This document shows positions 14,562-23,383 of a DNA stretch of 64,000 nt, one piece after another. The DNA is from an uncultured Prevotellaceae bacterium (lineage in GTDB: Bacteria > Bacteroidota > Bacteroidia > Bacteroidales > Muribaculaceae). The stretch covers positions 1 to 64,000 of the forward strand of contig ONJS01000015.1 of the NCBI GenBank assembly GCA_900318205.1. The letters run 5' to 3'. The notes beneath the pieces were generated by a model. That model made no database searches. It was not told the origin of the DNA and saw only the letters and a program-made list of their open reading frames with translations. Position numbers and translations under genes: made by a program. The number at the start of each line of letters is the position of its first letter. Position 1 is the stretch's first letter.

Positions 14562-16487
14562 TTAGGGCTTGGTAGCCGCTTCTAATTCCTCGTTGATGGC
14601 GGCTTCGAGCGACTGGGCATCCATGCCGCATCGCTCATAGAGCTCGGCGACTGTGCCCTGGTGTACGAACTCGTCCTGCACGCCCAGCATCCTCAATCGG
14701 TTGGTCTTGTGGTGACGTGTCATCCACTCTGCGACAGCCGATCCCAGTCCACCCACTACAGTGCCGTCCTCTATGGTGATTAGGCTATGGTAACGGCTGG
14801 TGGCTTCCTCCAGGATTTTCTCATCGATGGGCTTGAGGTAGATCATGTCATAGTGGCCCACCTTGATGCCGCGTTCGGCAAGTCGGTTGACCACCTCAAT
14901 CACCTCGTTACCGATGTGACCGATGCTCAGCACAGCAACACCGTTACCTTCGCTCATGCATCTTCCTTGTCCCACAGGCAATACCTGCATCTCGTTGTGC
15001 CAGTCGGCAATGACGCCCTTGCCGCGCGGGTAGCGGATGGCAAACGGTCCCATGCCGTCCTGTTGGGCGGTGAACATCAGGTTGCGCAGGTCATGCTCGT
15101 TCAACGGCGATGCGACGACCATACCGGGAATGCAGCGCAGGTAGGCCAGATCAAACAGGCCATGGTGGGTTACACCGTCCTCGCCGACGATGCCGCCGCG
15201 GTCGATGCAGAAGGTCACTGGCAATCCCTGAATGGCGACATCATGGATGATGGAGTCGTAGCCGCGTTGCAGGAAGGTGCTGTAGATGGCACAGAAGGGG
15301 TGCATCCCGTCCTTGGCGAGGCCGCCAGCAAAGGTCACCGCATGCCCCTCGCTGATGCCCACGTCAAAGGCACGAGTAGGCATCGCCTCCAGCATCAGTG
15401 ACATCGAGGTGCCGCTGGGCATAGCCGCCGTGATGCCGACGATTTTGTCATTCTTCTCAGCCAGTTCCACGAGCGTTTTGCCGAAGACGTCCTGGTACTT
15501 GATGGGACCGCCTTTGCCGCCCTTGACGCGTTCACCGGTCTCCTCGTCAAATTTGCCAGGAGCATGCCACGTGGCGGGATCGGCCTCGGCAGCGGCAAAG
15601 CCTTTGCCCTTAACGGTACGCACATGCACCAATTTGGGACCGGTCATATCCTTAATCTCTCGGAACACCTTAACCAGTCGTTTCACGTCATGACCGTCAT
15701 ACAGGCCGAAGTAACGGATATTCAAACCCTCAAAAATGTTCTGCTGACCCGAGAACAACGACTTCAACGCGTTGCTGAAGCGCATGATCAGTCCCTTGCG
15801 GTTGTCGTTGATGACATTGTGGCGGCGCAGGAACTGATAGGTCTTATAGCGCAGCCTGTTGTAGCGGCGTGACGTGTGCAGGTCGCTCATGTAACCACTC
15901 AGGGCACCCACATTGGCGTCAATCGCCATATCGTTGTCGTTGAGGACAATAATCAGGTTATTGGGATTGGTGGCGGCATTGTTGATGCCTTCAAAGGCCA
16001 GGCCACCGCTGATGCTTGCATCACCGATGACGGCGACGACCTTGCGCTCATGGTTCTGCTGCAGTTCGGCGGCAATCGCCATGCCCAGGGCAGCCGAGAT
16101 TGAGTTGGAGGCGTGACCGGCGGTGAAGGTGTCATATTCACTTTCGGCAGGGTTGGGGAAACCGCTCAAGCCGTCTAGCTTGCGGTTATCGTCAAACTGG
16201 TCGCGGCGTCCCGTCAGGATTTTGTGGGCATAGGCCTGGTGCCCCACGTCCCACACCAGACGGTCGTCGGGTGTGTTGAATACATAGTGCAGTGCCACCA
16301 CAATCTCCACGGCACCCATGCTTGATGCAAAGTGGCCTGGATTGCTTGACAGTTCGTGTATCATGTATTGTCGCAGTTCGTGGCACACCTGCGGCAGTTG
16401 GTCAACACTGAGCTTTCTCAGGTCGGCAGGACTGTCGATTTGTGCCAATAGTGGACAATGTTCTTGTATATAAGGTTTTGTGGTCAT
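14562..16487 (-). CDS. dxs: 1-deoxy-D-xylulose-5-phosphate synthase
   Basis: A 641-residue thiamine-diphosphate enzyme. It joins pyruvate and glyceraldehyde 3-phosphate to make 1-deoxyxylulose 5-phosphate, the first step of the MEP isoprenoid pathway and a precursor of thiamine and pyridoxal. The N-terminal part shows SSNPGHFASSMGAVE and WDVGHQAYAHKILTGR; the ThDP/Mg site is at GDASISGGLAFEGINNA (about 156-172) with the family N at VLNDNDMAID. The pyrimidine-domain Glu is in GISEGHAVTFAGGLA, followed by DRGGIVGEDGVTHHG. The C-terminal transketolase domain is complete. The stop of the small membrane gene is 3 nt upstream. In Bacteroidota dxs is commonly next to trkA-trkH, as here. Confidence 0.98.
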   Translation of the reverse strand: MTTKPYIQEHCPLLAQIDSPADLRKLSVDQLPQVCHELRQYMIHELSSNPGHFASSMGAVEIVVALHYVFNTPDDRLVWDVGHQAYAHKILTGRRDQFDDNRKLDGLSGFPNPAESEYDTFTAGHASNSISAALGMAIAAELQQNHERKVVAVIGDASISGGLAFEGINNAATNPNNLIIVLNDNDMAIDANVGALSGYMSDLHTSRRYNRLRYKTYQFLRRHNVINDNRKGLIMRFSNALKSLFSGQQNIFEGLNIRYFGLYDGHDVKRLVKVFREIKDMTGPKLVHVRTVKGKGFAAAEADPATWHAPGKFDEETGERVKGGKGGPIKYQDVFGKTLVELAEKNDKIVGITAAMPSGTSMSLMLEAMPTRAFDVGISEGHAVTFAGGLAKDGMHPFCAIYSTFLQRGYDSIIHDVAIQGLPVTFCIDRGGIVGEDGVTHHGLFDLAYLRCIPGMVVASPLNEHDLRNLMFTAQQDGMGPFAIRYPRGKGVIADWHNEMQVLPVGQGRCMSEGNGVAVLSIGHIGNEVIEVVNRLAERGIKVGHYDMIYLKPIDEKILEEATSRYHSLITIEDGTVVGGLGSAVAEWMTRHHKTNRLRMLGVQDEFVHQGTVAELYERCGMDAQSLEAAINEELEAATKP

Positions 16488-16490
16488 GTA

Positions 16491-16667
16491 TCAGTCTTTT
16501 TTTCTTACATATTTTTTGTACAGCGGTACAAACACGATAATGCCAGACGCAACGATGGTGAAAATCACCATGAAGTCAATCTTTGCTGCTCTGGTGAGCA
16601 ACAACCAGCATAGTCCCACCCACAGGAGCAGGATGCACGCAAATCGGATTAAATTGCCTGTCGTCAT
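16491..16667 (-). CDS. Small membrane protein, conserved position before dxs (hypothetical)
   Basis: A 58-residue frame from ATG 16667 (MTTGNLIRFACILLLWVG) to a stop 3 nt before dxs. It has two hydrophobic segments (about 8-25 and 30-48) and a basic tail KKYVRKKD, so a two-helix inner membrane protein is expected. Support for it being real is the tight spacing to dxs, a -7 promoter element 33 nt upstream of the ATG and normal codon use. No function can be given. Confidence 0.6.
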   Translation of the reverse strand: MTTGNLIRFACILLLWVGLCWLLLTRAAKIDFMVIFTIVASGIIVFVPLYKKYVRKKD

Positions 16668-16699
16668 AGCACTCAATTCTTTACTTTCTTTATAACCTG

Positions 16700-16707
16700 C
16701 AAAGATA
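16700..16707 (-). promoter_or_regulatory. -7 element for the small membrane protein-dxs-trkA-trkH run
   Basis: TATCTTTG on the minus strand (16707-16700), matching TAnnTTTG, 33 nt upstream of ATG 16667. I saw no clear TTTG box at the expected distance. Confidence 0.5.
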
Positions 16708-16765
16708 ATGATTTTTTCCTAAACAATTACCATTTATCTTTTTTTTGTTGCAGTCCGGTAAAACT

Positions 16766-16799
16766 AAAGGCGGATGCCATGACTCTGGCACCCGCCTTA
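16766..16799 (-). terminator. Terminator after the C10 protease
   Basis: The arms 16767-16779 and 16786-16798 pair at 12 of 13 positions with a 6-nt loop (GGCGGGTGCC / GGCATCCGCC on the minus strand). TTTAGTTTTACC follows on the minus strand. It lies 33 nt after the protease stop. Confidence 0.65.
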
Positions 16800-16831
16800 A
16801 AGGTATGATAGAAAGTCTATCTTCTAGTGTA

Positions 16832-18253
16832 TTACCATGTGCCGCTGAGCAGGTAGCTGATTAAAGCTGATACGTCAGCAATCTTGATGTCACCACTCTC
16901 GTCACAGTCGGCGGCATTCAGGTCGACGCCAGTGGCATCTTCGCTAAGCAGATAGTTGATCAGAAGAGAAACATCTGCAATTTTCACCTCGCCATTGCCG
17001 TCAATATCACCACGGACGAACTCGGGCTCATCAGTGGGAATTACATAACCCTCATAGGGGTATACATTGATGACCATCTCATTGCCCATGCTGTTGCTGC
17101 AGCTGAAGTCCCAGTACTCATCATTGCCATAAGGATAGAAACCGAAGGCACCAAACTCAAACCAGCCATCGAATCGTTCAAAGAAGCCCCAGTTCATGTG
17201 GAACTTGCCATCGGCATCGACACCGTCAAGTACCCAGGCATGTCCCATGTCGAAGTCTGAATTGTGATAGGGAATGGGATGACCGGCTTCGAGCTCAGAA
17301 TAGATGAGCTCTTTCCATGCCTGTTCGGTGTATTTATTGCTGTTGTCACAGTAATAAGAAGGATCATAGCCAATCAGCTGGATGTTGTCATTGTAACCGA
17401 AGGTCTTAAAAGCATCGCGCTGATCGTAAGTGTAAGTACCTGTCGAGGTGCCTGAATTGCCATAGCGGGCTTTGCAAGCTTGACCTGCATAGCGGCACAA
17501 CTTTGCTACTTCATCGGCCTGCTCATCAGTATAAGGCAAGTAATAGGGATTGCCTGTTGAAGGGTTGATAGCAGTATAGGCATCAAGTATCAGGTTGTAG
17601 TCAAACGTGGTTTCGGGAAGAGTAGGCACAGACTGGCTCCAAGAGATGGAATATCCAGGAAGTGATTGGATTTGATTGGGATATTTCCAGTAGTAGATGA
17701 CCTGGGCCATGGCAAGGGGACCGCAACCCACTGAGGTGCGTTCGGTTCCTGACATCGGGCACAAGCGGTTCATGGGTTCCTGCTGACCCCAATTGGTCTT
17801 GAGCATCGGAGCAACAGGGTTTACACGCATGGGAGCCTTTACCGTGTAATCTTTGCCCTTGTAGTTCTGCATGGCCTCAATCTGCTCCTTGTACACGTTG
17901 AGCTGTCCTTTCATGTTGTCCGGCATGTTTTTCATGTCGATGTAGCCCTTGTTGCTATAAGCGAGCACTTGCCTGGCGTGATCATAACCGGCAACGATGA
18001 CCCAACCGCCACCCTGGACATTGAATACATAGTAGGCATTGCCCTCGACGCTCGAAGCCTCGCTGTGAACCAACTTGATGTCGGCAACACTTGCTGAAGA
18101 CTTGAATGTGCCCTGGGTGTTAACGCGTTCGTTGATGAAGTTCCTGGCTGTCATGCGTGCTGCATTGGCATCGATGATACCTGCGTTGGCATTTAAACCA
18201 AACAAAGCGAGTGCTGCAATAGCACCTGCTGAAAGTAATTTCTTCATTTTCAT
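16832..18253 (-). CDS. C10 family (streptopain-like) secreted cysteine protease with dockerin-like tail
   Basis: A 473-residue exported protease. A signal peptide (about 1-24, ending LNANA) is followed by a Spi-type propeptide (about 28-120, with AYYVFNVQGGGWVIVAGYD) that keeps the zymogen inactive. The catalytic Cys is Cys177 in SVGCGPLAMAQVIYYW and the catalytic His is His338 in DMGHAWVLDGVDADG, followed by FHMNWGFFERFDGWF. The C-terminus (about 415-473) holds two dockerin-like calcium loops, DIDGNGEVKIADVSLLINYL and CDESGDIKIADVSALISYL. Relatives include streptopain and Bacteroides/Prevotella C10 proteases such as interpain and bfp enzymes. No cohesin is visible in the window, so the tail may bind something else or serve in sorting. 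It has its own promoter and terminator. Confidence 0.92.
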   Translation of the reverse strand: MKMKKLLSAGAIAALALFGLNANAGIIDANAARMTARNFINERVNTQGTFKSSASVADIKLVHSEASSVEGNAYYVFNVQGGGWVIVAGYDHARQVLAYSNKGYIDMKNMPDNMKGQLNVYKEQIEAMQNYKGKDYTVKAPMRVNPVAPMLKTNWGQQEPMNRLCPMSGTERTSVGCGPLAMAQVIYYWKYPNQIQSLPGYSISWSQSVPTLPETTFDYNLILDAYTAINPSTGNPYYLPYTDEQADEVAKLCRYAGQACKARYGNSGTSTGTYTYDQRDAFKTFGYNDNIQLIGYDPSYYCDNSNKYTEQAWKELIYSELEAGHPIPYHNSDFDMGHAWVLDGVDADGKFHMNWGFFERFDGWFEFGAFGFYPYGNDEYWDFSCSNSMGNEMVINVYPYEGYVIPTDEPEFVRGDIDGNGEVKIADVSLLINYLLSEDATGVDLNAADCDESGDIKIADVSALISYLLSGTW

Positions 18254-18306
18254 TTGATTAAAGATAAAAAGTTTATAGTTAAAGGTAATAAGACTTTCTT
18301 AGGCTG

Positions 18307-18338
18307 CAAAAGTAAGTAAAATTATTCAATAAAAACAA
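18307..18338 (-). promoter_or_regulatory. Promoter of the C10 protease
   Basis: On the minus strand TTG (18338-18336), 21 nt, then TACTTTTG (18314-18307). It gives a leader of roughly 50 nt before ATG 18253. Confidence 0.6.
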
Positions 18339-18394
18339 GATTATTGAAAAAAATCATGATTTGCTATTGAAAATCAGCAAGAACAGTTGAGCTA

Positions 18395-20065
18395 TCAACC
18401 CTTTTTGAATCGCCAGATAGCAGCGGAATGGGCCCCGAGAGATATCGGGAATGTGCTATCTCCTTGAAGGGCCGTTTCAACATCCGTTGCTGTGAGCAGT
18501 TCGGTGCAAATGTACTTGCCTTGTGGCATGTGGGCACAATCAAGGGCGTGTTGAGGAATGCGAACGGCGGTGGATACAGACTGATCGCTGAAGTTGGCGA
18601 CAATCAGTGCCATTTCTCCATCACAGTGGCGCAGGTAGGCATACTGCATCCTTGTGTCAAGCGTGTCCTGGTTGACATACATCAGGTCGAAGAATTCACC
18701 TCGGGACAAGGTCTTCTCGCTGTTGCACAAGTGCAGAATCTTGCGATAAAGCGTGCGCAAGCGGCGCTCGTCGGTAGTCGGCTTGCCGTGGTGCCAGCGG
18801 CGCAGGGTGGGGACGCTCCAATAGTCAAAGATGGTGGTGCGCCCGTCCTTGCCGCTGTAGCCCTCAGCATCGTCTGCGGGCTCTCCCAGTTCCTGCCCTG
18901 CATAGAGCATGAACGGGCAACGCGACATGGTTGCGCTCACGACCAGCGCAGGTAACGCTATCCACGGGTTGCCGCAGAACTGCCGTGAGGCAATGCGTTG
19001 CTCATCGTGGTTCTCGAGGAAATTGAGCATGTGGTCCCCGATGCCCTCTACCGTCTGCCAGCAGCGGCTCAGGTCGCTGGCTGGCCAACCGTTGCACAGG
19101 ATGCCACGCAGGGTGTCGTAGAGCGTCACCTTGTCATACAGGTAGTCAAAGCCACCGTCAAAAATATAGCTGCGGTATAGGAATACGTCATAAATCTCGG
19201 CAATGAAGACGATAGCTGGATACCGGGACTTGACCTGTGCAATCGCCCAGTGCCAGAAGGCTACCGGCACCATGTGCGCCATGTCGCAACGGAAGCCGTC
19301 AATGCCTTTTGCAGCCCAGAACATGAGGATGTCGAGCATCTTTTCCCATGTGGGTGGGATGGGGGAGAAATGGGTGCTGCCGTTCCACGGGTCAATGCCA
19401 TAATTGAGTTTGACGGTCTCATACCAGTCGTCGCGGTTGGGCGAGGCGGTATAGCAGTCATTGCCGGTGGCGCGTGCTGGAAATTCGCGGTAGGCATTCT
19501 CACCTTGTCCTAAATCCACACCGTGAGGAGCAAATTCCTGTCCTGTGAGGTAGAAGAAGTTGTTCCTGGGGTCAAAGAACATCATGGGATTGTCACCTTC
19601 TCCCAGGTCCTGAATGCCGGCGGGCTTGGCATCGCTCTCATACTCGCGTGCCACGTGATTGGGCACAAAATCGATGATGACCTTGAGGCCTACACGATGG
19701 GTGCGATCGACCAGCGCTTCAAACTCAGCCATGCGATTCTTCACCTTGACGGCAAAGTCAGGGCAGACGTCGTAGTAGTCGCGGATGGCGTACGGTGAAC
19801 CAGCCTTGCCCTTGACCACATGGGGATTACAGGGGGTGATGCCGTAACGGGAATAGTCGGTGGCGGTAGCGTGCTCGATGATGCCCGTGTACCACACGTG
19901 GGTTGCACCCAGTGACTTGATGGACTTCAAGCACTTCTCGTCAATGTCGTTGAACTTACCACAGCCATTCTGGCGGATGTTGCCGTTAGGTGTGCAGTTT
20001 TCGCTGCAGTTGGTGAACCATCGCGGCATGAGTTGGTAGATAATTGCCTTTTTCTTCTCTTTCAT
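18395..20065 (-). CDS. Cytoplasmic GH13 alpha-amylase family glycosidase
   Basis: A 556-residue enzyme without a signal peptide, acting on alpha-glucans or maltodextrins in the cytoplasm. The four GH13 regions are present: VIIDFVPNH (region I), GFRCDMAH with the nucleophile Asp (region II), IVFIAEIYD with the acid/base Glu (region III) and FLENHDEQR with the third Asp (region IV). A C-terminal beta domain follows (about 450-556, EMALIVANFSDQSVSTAVRI). The start (MKEKKKAIIYQLMPRWF) lies 4 nt downstream of a -7 element, so the mRNA is probably leaderless. It fits with the glycogen synthase and phosphorylase genes 8 kb away, but exact specificity cannot be read. Confidence 0.9.
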   Translation of the reverse strand: MKEKKKAIIYQLMPRWFTNCSENCTPNGNIRQNGCGKFNDIDEKCLKSIKSLGATHVWYTGIIEHATATDYSRYGITPCNPHVVKGKAGSPYAIRDYYDVCPDFAVKVKNRMAEFEALVDRTHRVGLKVIIDFVPNHVAREYESDAKPAGIQDLGEGDNPMMFFDPRNNFFYLTGQEFAPHGVDLGQGENAYREFPARATGNDCYTASPNRDDWYETVKLNYGIDPWNGSTHFSPIPPTWEKMLDILMFWAAKGIDGFRCDMAHMVPVAFWHWAIAQVKSRYPAIVFIAEIYDVFLYRSYIFDGGFDYLYDKVTLYDTLRGILCNGWPASDLSRCWQTVEGIGDHMLNFLENHDEQRIASRQFCGNPWIALPALVVSATMSRCPFMLYAGQELGEPADDAEGYSGKDGRTTIFDYWSVPTLRRWHHGKPTTDERRLRTLYRKILHLCNSEKTLSRGEFFDLMYVNQDTLDTRMQYAYLRHCDGEMALIVANFSDQSVSTAVRIPQHALDCAHMPQGKYICTELLTATDVETALQGDSTFPISLGAHSAAIWRFKKG

Positions 20066-20069
20066 GCTG

Positions 20070-20077
20070 CAAAGATA
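20070..20077 (-). promoter_or_regulatory. -7 element giving a leaderless GH13 transcript
   Basis: TATCTTTG on the minus strand, with only 4 nt (CAGC) between it and the ATG at 20065. The same TATCTTTGCAGC-ATG arrangement occurs at the DUF1893 gene (40542-40528). No good -33 box was seen. Confidence 0.5.
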
Positions 20078-20100
20078 GTGTTTTTTCCCCTTTTTTGAAC

Positions 20101-20108
20101 TACCTTTG
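20101..20108 (+). promoter_or_regulatory. Possible -7 element for the threonine-aldolase-like gene
   Basis: TACCTTTG on the plus strand, 127 nt before ATG 20236. If used, the whole composite repeat at 20121-20232 would lie in the 5' leader. No convincing -33 box. Confidence 0.35.
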
Positions 20109-20120
20109 CAGGGATAATTG

Positions 20121-20232
20121 ATGCGAGCGTTGCTCGCAGATTAGTGATTAGTGATTAGTGATTAGTGAAGCATCCGCTTTCTGAAAACTGACAACTGAAA
20201 ACTAAAAACTAACAACTGAAAACTGACAACTA
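20121..20232 (+). repeat. Composite heptamer element, copy A
   Basis: The head is a hairpin TGCGAGC (20122-20128) / GCTCGCA (20132-20138). Next come four ATTAGTG units (20140-20167), the conserved middle AAGCATCCGCTTTCTG (20168-20183), then seven 7-bp units of AAAACTG/ACAACTG type (20184-20232). The last unit ends 3 nt before the start codon of the aldolase gene. It lies between divergent genes. No coding signal; 7-bp steps would break any frame. Confidence 0.85.
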
Positions 20233-20235
20233 ATT

Positions 20236-21258
20236 ATGATTTCATTTGAGAGTGATTACAACAACGGTTGCCACGAGGCCATCCTCAGGCGGCTGATAGA
20301 GACCAACGACGAGCGTGCAACGGGCTATGGCCTGGATGAATTCTGCACTGCTGCCAAAGAAAAAATCCGCACTGCCTGCGGCAAGCCTGACGCCGACGTG
20401 TTCTTCCTTGTGGGCGGCACGCAGACTAACGCCACCGTCATCGATTCGATGCTGCATTCCTATCATGGTGTGCTGTCGGTAGAGACGGGCCACATCAATG
20501 TCCACGAGTCGGGTGCCATTGAATTTGGTGGCCACAAGGTGCTGGCTCTTCCTTCCCACGACGGCAAGATGGATGCTGGCGAGCTGCGTGAGTGGCTCGA
20601 AGCGTTCTACGGCGATATTGCCTACGAACATATGGTCTTCCCAGGCATGGTCTATATCACCTTTGCCACCGAGATGGGCACAATCTACACCCGTGCCGAG
20701 CTTGAGGCAATCTATGACGTCTGCAAGCATTATGAGTTGCCGTTGTTTATCGACGGTGCCCGCTTGGGCTACGGTCTCATGGCCGAGGACTGTGATGTGA
20801 CCATTCAACAGTTGGCTAGCCTGTGCGACGTGTTCTATCTGGGTGGCACCAAGTGCGGCGCGTTATGTGGCGAGGCGGTTGTCTTCCCGCACCACAACGC
20901 ACCTGCCCATTTCTTTACCATCGTCAAGCAGCATGGTGCCTTGATGGCCAAGGGCCGTTTGCTGGGCATCCAGTTTGACACGTTGATGACCGACGACCTG
21001 TACTTCAAGATTGCCCGCCATGCCGTCGAACAGGCGATGCGACTGCGTGACGCCTTCGTCAGCAAGGGTTATAAGATGTACAGCAATTCCCCGACAAACC
21101 AACAGTTTGTCCTGCTTGACAGCGAGACGATAGCGCGTCTGGAGAAAGACTTTGTCTTTGAGCAGTGGTTCCCTGTCGGTGATATGATGAATTGCCGTTT
21201 CGTCTCCAGCTGGGCAACGCTTCCCACCGATGTAGATGCCCTTATCGCTGCCCTGTAA
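20236..21258 (+). CDS. Low-specificity threonine aldolase-like PLP enzyme
   Basis: A 340-residue fold-type I PLP enzyme of the beta-eliminating lyase/threonine aldolase family, which cleaves L-threonine or allo-threonine to glycine and acetaldehyde. Landmarks: FESDYNNGCHEAILRRL at the N-terminus, FFLVGGTQTNATVIDSML (cofactor phosphate region, about 56-73), HINVHESGAIEFGGHKV, the Asp that contacts PLP in LFIDGARLGYGL (about 175-186) and the Schiff-base Lys in YLGGTKCGALCGEA (about 201-214). The length matches the family. Cytoplasmic. Its leader is the copy A repeat array, whose last unit ends 3 nt before the ATG. Other lyases of this fold cannot be excluded, but the motif set favours threonine aldolase. 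Confidence 0.88.
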   Translation: MISFESDYNNGCHEAILRRLIETNDERATGYGLDEFCTAAKEKIRTACGKPDADVFFLVGGTQTNATVIDSMLHSYHGVLSVETGHINVHESGAIEFGGHKVLALPSHDGKMDAGELREWLEAFYGDIAYEHMVFPGMVYITFATEMGTIYTRAELEAIYDVCKHYELPLFIDGARLGYGLMAEDCDVTIQQLASLCDVFYLGGTKCGALCGEAVVFPHHNAPAHFFTIVKQHGALMAKGRLLGIQFDTLMTDDLYFKIARHAVEQAMRLRDAFVSKGYKMYSNSPTNQQFVLLDSETIARLEKDFVFEQWFPVGDMMNCRFVSSWATLPTDVDALIAAL

Positions 21259-21296
21259 GGTTTGAGATTGACTATACACTTTAAAAACAATAACTA

Positions 21297-23303
21297 ATGA
21301 AAAGTTGGATGAGATTGATTGTCGCGGCTCTTGCAGTCGCCGGTAGCTTATTTGCAGCACACGCAGGTGGTGTTGATGTGGATGGTGCCCGCGCCATTGC
21401 CAACGAATTCTTGTCGCATCAGCAAGACGGTAAAAGATTGAACGCCTCCATGACCGATGTCTCGTTGTCCTACACCCGTTTCTCGTCATTGAGTCCTGCC
21501 GTGCCTGTCTTCTATGTGTTTGCCGACGAACATAACGGTGGCTGGGTGATTGTGGCAGCCGATGATCGTGCCGAGCAGGTTCTGGGATATAATTTGACCG
21601 GAACTATCGACATGGATGCTTTGCCTTGCAATGTGCGAGCTTGGCTTGACGAATACGGATCTCAAATCGAGTATCTGCAACAGCATCCCTCACTGGAGAC
21701 AAGGAATGGAAAACGTGCCGAGAGGTTAACGGCTTTATCCAATATTGATCCTCTCATCTCTTCCACCTGGGACCAGGGCTCTCCCTACAACACGCAATGC
21801 CCTAAGATTTCTAACAAATATCCGTTTACTGGGTGCACGGCAACGGCTTTGGCTCAGGTGATGAATTATTATCAGTACCCCACGAGCGAATGTCTTCCCA
21901 TCCCGGCTTATGTCACCACAATGGGTGGGCTGAGTGTACCGGCATTGCCTGCAACAACATTTGACTGGCAAAACATGTTGAACTCTTATAGTGGTTCATA
22001 TACGACAGCCAACAAAACAGCAGTTGCCACCTTGATGCGCTATTGTGGCCAGGCCTTGTGTATGGAATACGGGTTGAGTGGCAGTGGCGCCTACATTGAG
22101 TTGATACCTTATGTCCTTGGACATTATTTCGGCTATGACAGGACGGCTTCGTCCTATATAGTTTCAAGGGAATACTATGATGATGACACGTGGGCTCAGA
22201 TGCTTTACGATGAGTTGTCCCAGGGGCGCCCCTTGCCCTATTCTGGCAATAACGGCAGCAGCGGTGGCCACTCGTTCATTGTCGATGGTTATCGCAATGG
22301 CAGTTTTCATGTCAATTGGGGCTGGAGTGGCGACTATGACGGCTTCTTCCAACTTTCGGCTTTCACTCCATCTACGAGCGATTACACTCAGAGCCATAGG
22401 GCAGTCTTTGGCATCATGCCCGAGTGTTCCGATGTCAATGGTGATGGTAAATTAAGCATTTCGGATGTCAGCGCTTTGATTAATCTGCTGCTGAGTTCCA
22501 ACCAGCCTGCTTCACAACGTATCGGTGACGTCAATCATGATGGCAAGGTGACCATCAGTGACGTTTCAGACATGATCAGTAGATTGTTGAATACGGTTGA
22601 TGCTGGTGTGGTGGAGACTTATACGGTAAACGGTGTGTCCTTTGATATGGTGAAGGTCGAAGGTGGAACTTTCTCCATGGGCGCAACAGGCAACCTTGCT
22701 GATGAAGCCTACTCCGATGAGTTTCCTGTTCATCAGGTGACGCTCTCATCTTATTATATGGGTAAGACCGAAGTGACTCAGGAACTGTGGCAGGCGGTCA
22801 TGGGCAATAACCCGGGTGTAATTCCTGGCGTTACATTACCCGTCAATCAGGTCAGCTGGGATGACTGTCAGCAGTTTATTGCTGCGTTGAACGCTCTGAC
22901 CGGTAAACAATTCCGCCTTCCCACTGAAGCCGAATGGGAATTTGCCGCCCGAGGAGGTGTCAAAGGTCATGATTACGTGTATGCCGGCAGTGATGACATC
23001 GCTAGCGTGGCTTGGTATAAGGATAACGCTATATCATCGTTCTCTATGGAAGTCGGCATTAAAGCTCCCAACGAATTGGGATTGTACGATATGAGCGGGA
23101 ATGTGTTTGAATGGTGTGACACTTATTGGGAAGAATACCCATCGGCAGCACAAACCAATCCTCAAGGTCCTACTTCGGGAACTTATCGGGTGTATCGTGG
23201 CGGTTGCTGGTATTTGGAACCGATTTATTGCCGTGTATCATGCCGTACGGCTGGCACTCCTGATACATCATCCTCGTTACTTGGCTTGCGCTTGGCATTG
23301 TGA
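21297..23303 (+). CDS. Secreted C10 protease - dockerin-like - SUMF1 fusion protein
   Basis: A 668-residue exported protein in three parts. A signal peptide (1-23, ending FAAHA) and Spi-type propeptide precede a C10 cysteine protease. Cys180 lies in PFTGCTATALAQVMNYYQYP and His325 in SGGHSFIVDGYRNGSFHVNW, so the catalytic pair is intact. Two dockerin-like calcium loops follow (about 376-432: DVNGDGKLSISDVSALINLL and DVNHDGKVTISDVSDMISRL). The last 225 residues are a SUMF1/FGE-type domain: FDMVKVEGGTFSMGATG, FRLPTEAEWEFAARGG, LGLYDMSGNVFEW and a final GLRLAL. At the two active-site cysteines of human FGE only the second is present (GGCWYLEPIYC), so sulfatase maturation is unlikely. The SUMF1 part resembles that of the 43893 gene. 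Followed by a terminator. Confidence 0.92.
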   Translation: MKSWMRLIVAALAVAGSLFAAHAGGVDVDGARAIANEFLSHQQDGKRLNASMTDVSLSYTRFSSLSPAVPVFYVFADEHNGGWVIVAADDRAEQVLGYNLTGTIDMDALPCNVRAWLDEYGSQIEYLQQHPSLETRNGKRAERLTALSNIDPLISSTWDQGSPYNTQCPKISNKYPFTGCTATALAQVMNYYQYPTSECLPIPAYVTTMGGLSVPALPATTFDWQNMLNSYSGSYTTANKTAVATLMRYCGQALCMEYGLSGSGAYIELIPYVLGHYFGYDRTASSYIVSREYYDDDTWAQMLYDELSQGRPLPYSGNNGSSGGHSFIVDGYRNGSFHVNWGWSGDYDGFFQLSAFTPSTSDYTQSHRAVFGIMPECSDVNGDGKLSISDVSALINLLLSSNQPASQRIGDVNHDGKVTISDVSDMISRLLNTVDAGVVETYTVNGVSFDMVKVEGGTFSMGATGNLADEAYSDEFPVHQVTLSSYYMGKTEVTQELWQAVMGNNPGVIPGVTLPVNQVSWDDCQQFIAALNALTGKQFRLPTEAEWEFAARGGVKGHDYVYAGSDDIASVAWYKDNAISSFSMEVGIKAPNELGLYDMSGNVFEWCDTYWEEYPSAAQTNPQGPTSGTYRVYRGGCWYLEPIYCRVSCRTAGTPDTSSSLLGLRLAL

Positions 23304-23336
23304 TTTTTATATCACAGTATATCTGTAATTGATCAA

Positions 23337-23383
23337 TGGCGGGAAAGGGAACTTACAATCCCTGGTTTCCCGCCATATTTTTT
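23337..23383 (+). terminator. Intrinsic terminator after the C10-SUMF1 gene
   Basis: A perfect 10-bp stem, TGGCGGGAAA (23337-23346) with TTTCCCGCCA (23366-23375), is followed by TATTTTTTT. It lies 34 nt after the stop. The rest of the 23304-23579 gap shows only the -7 element at 23551. Confidence 0.8.
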
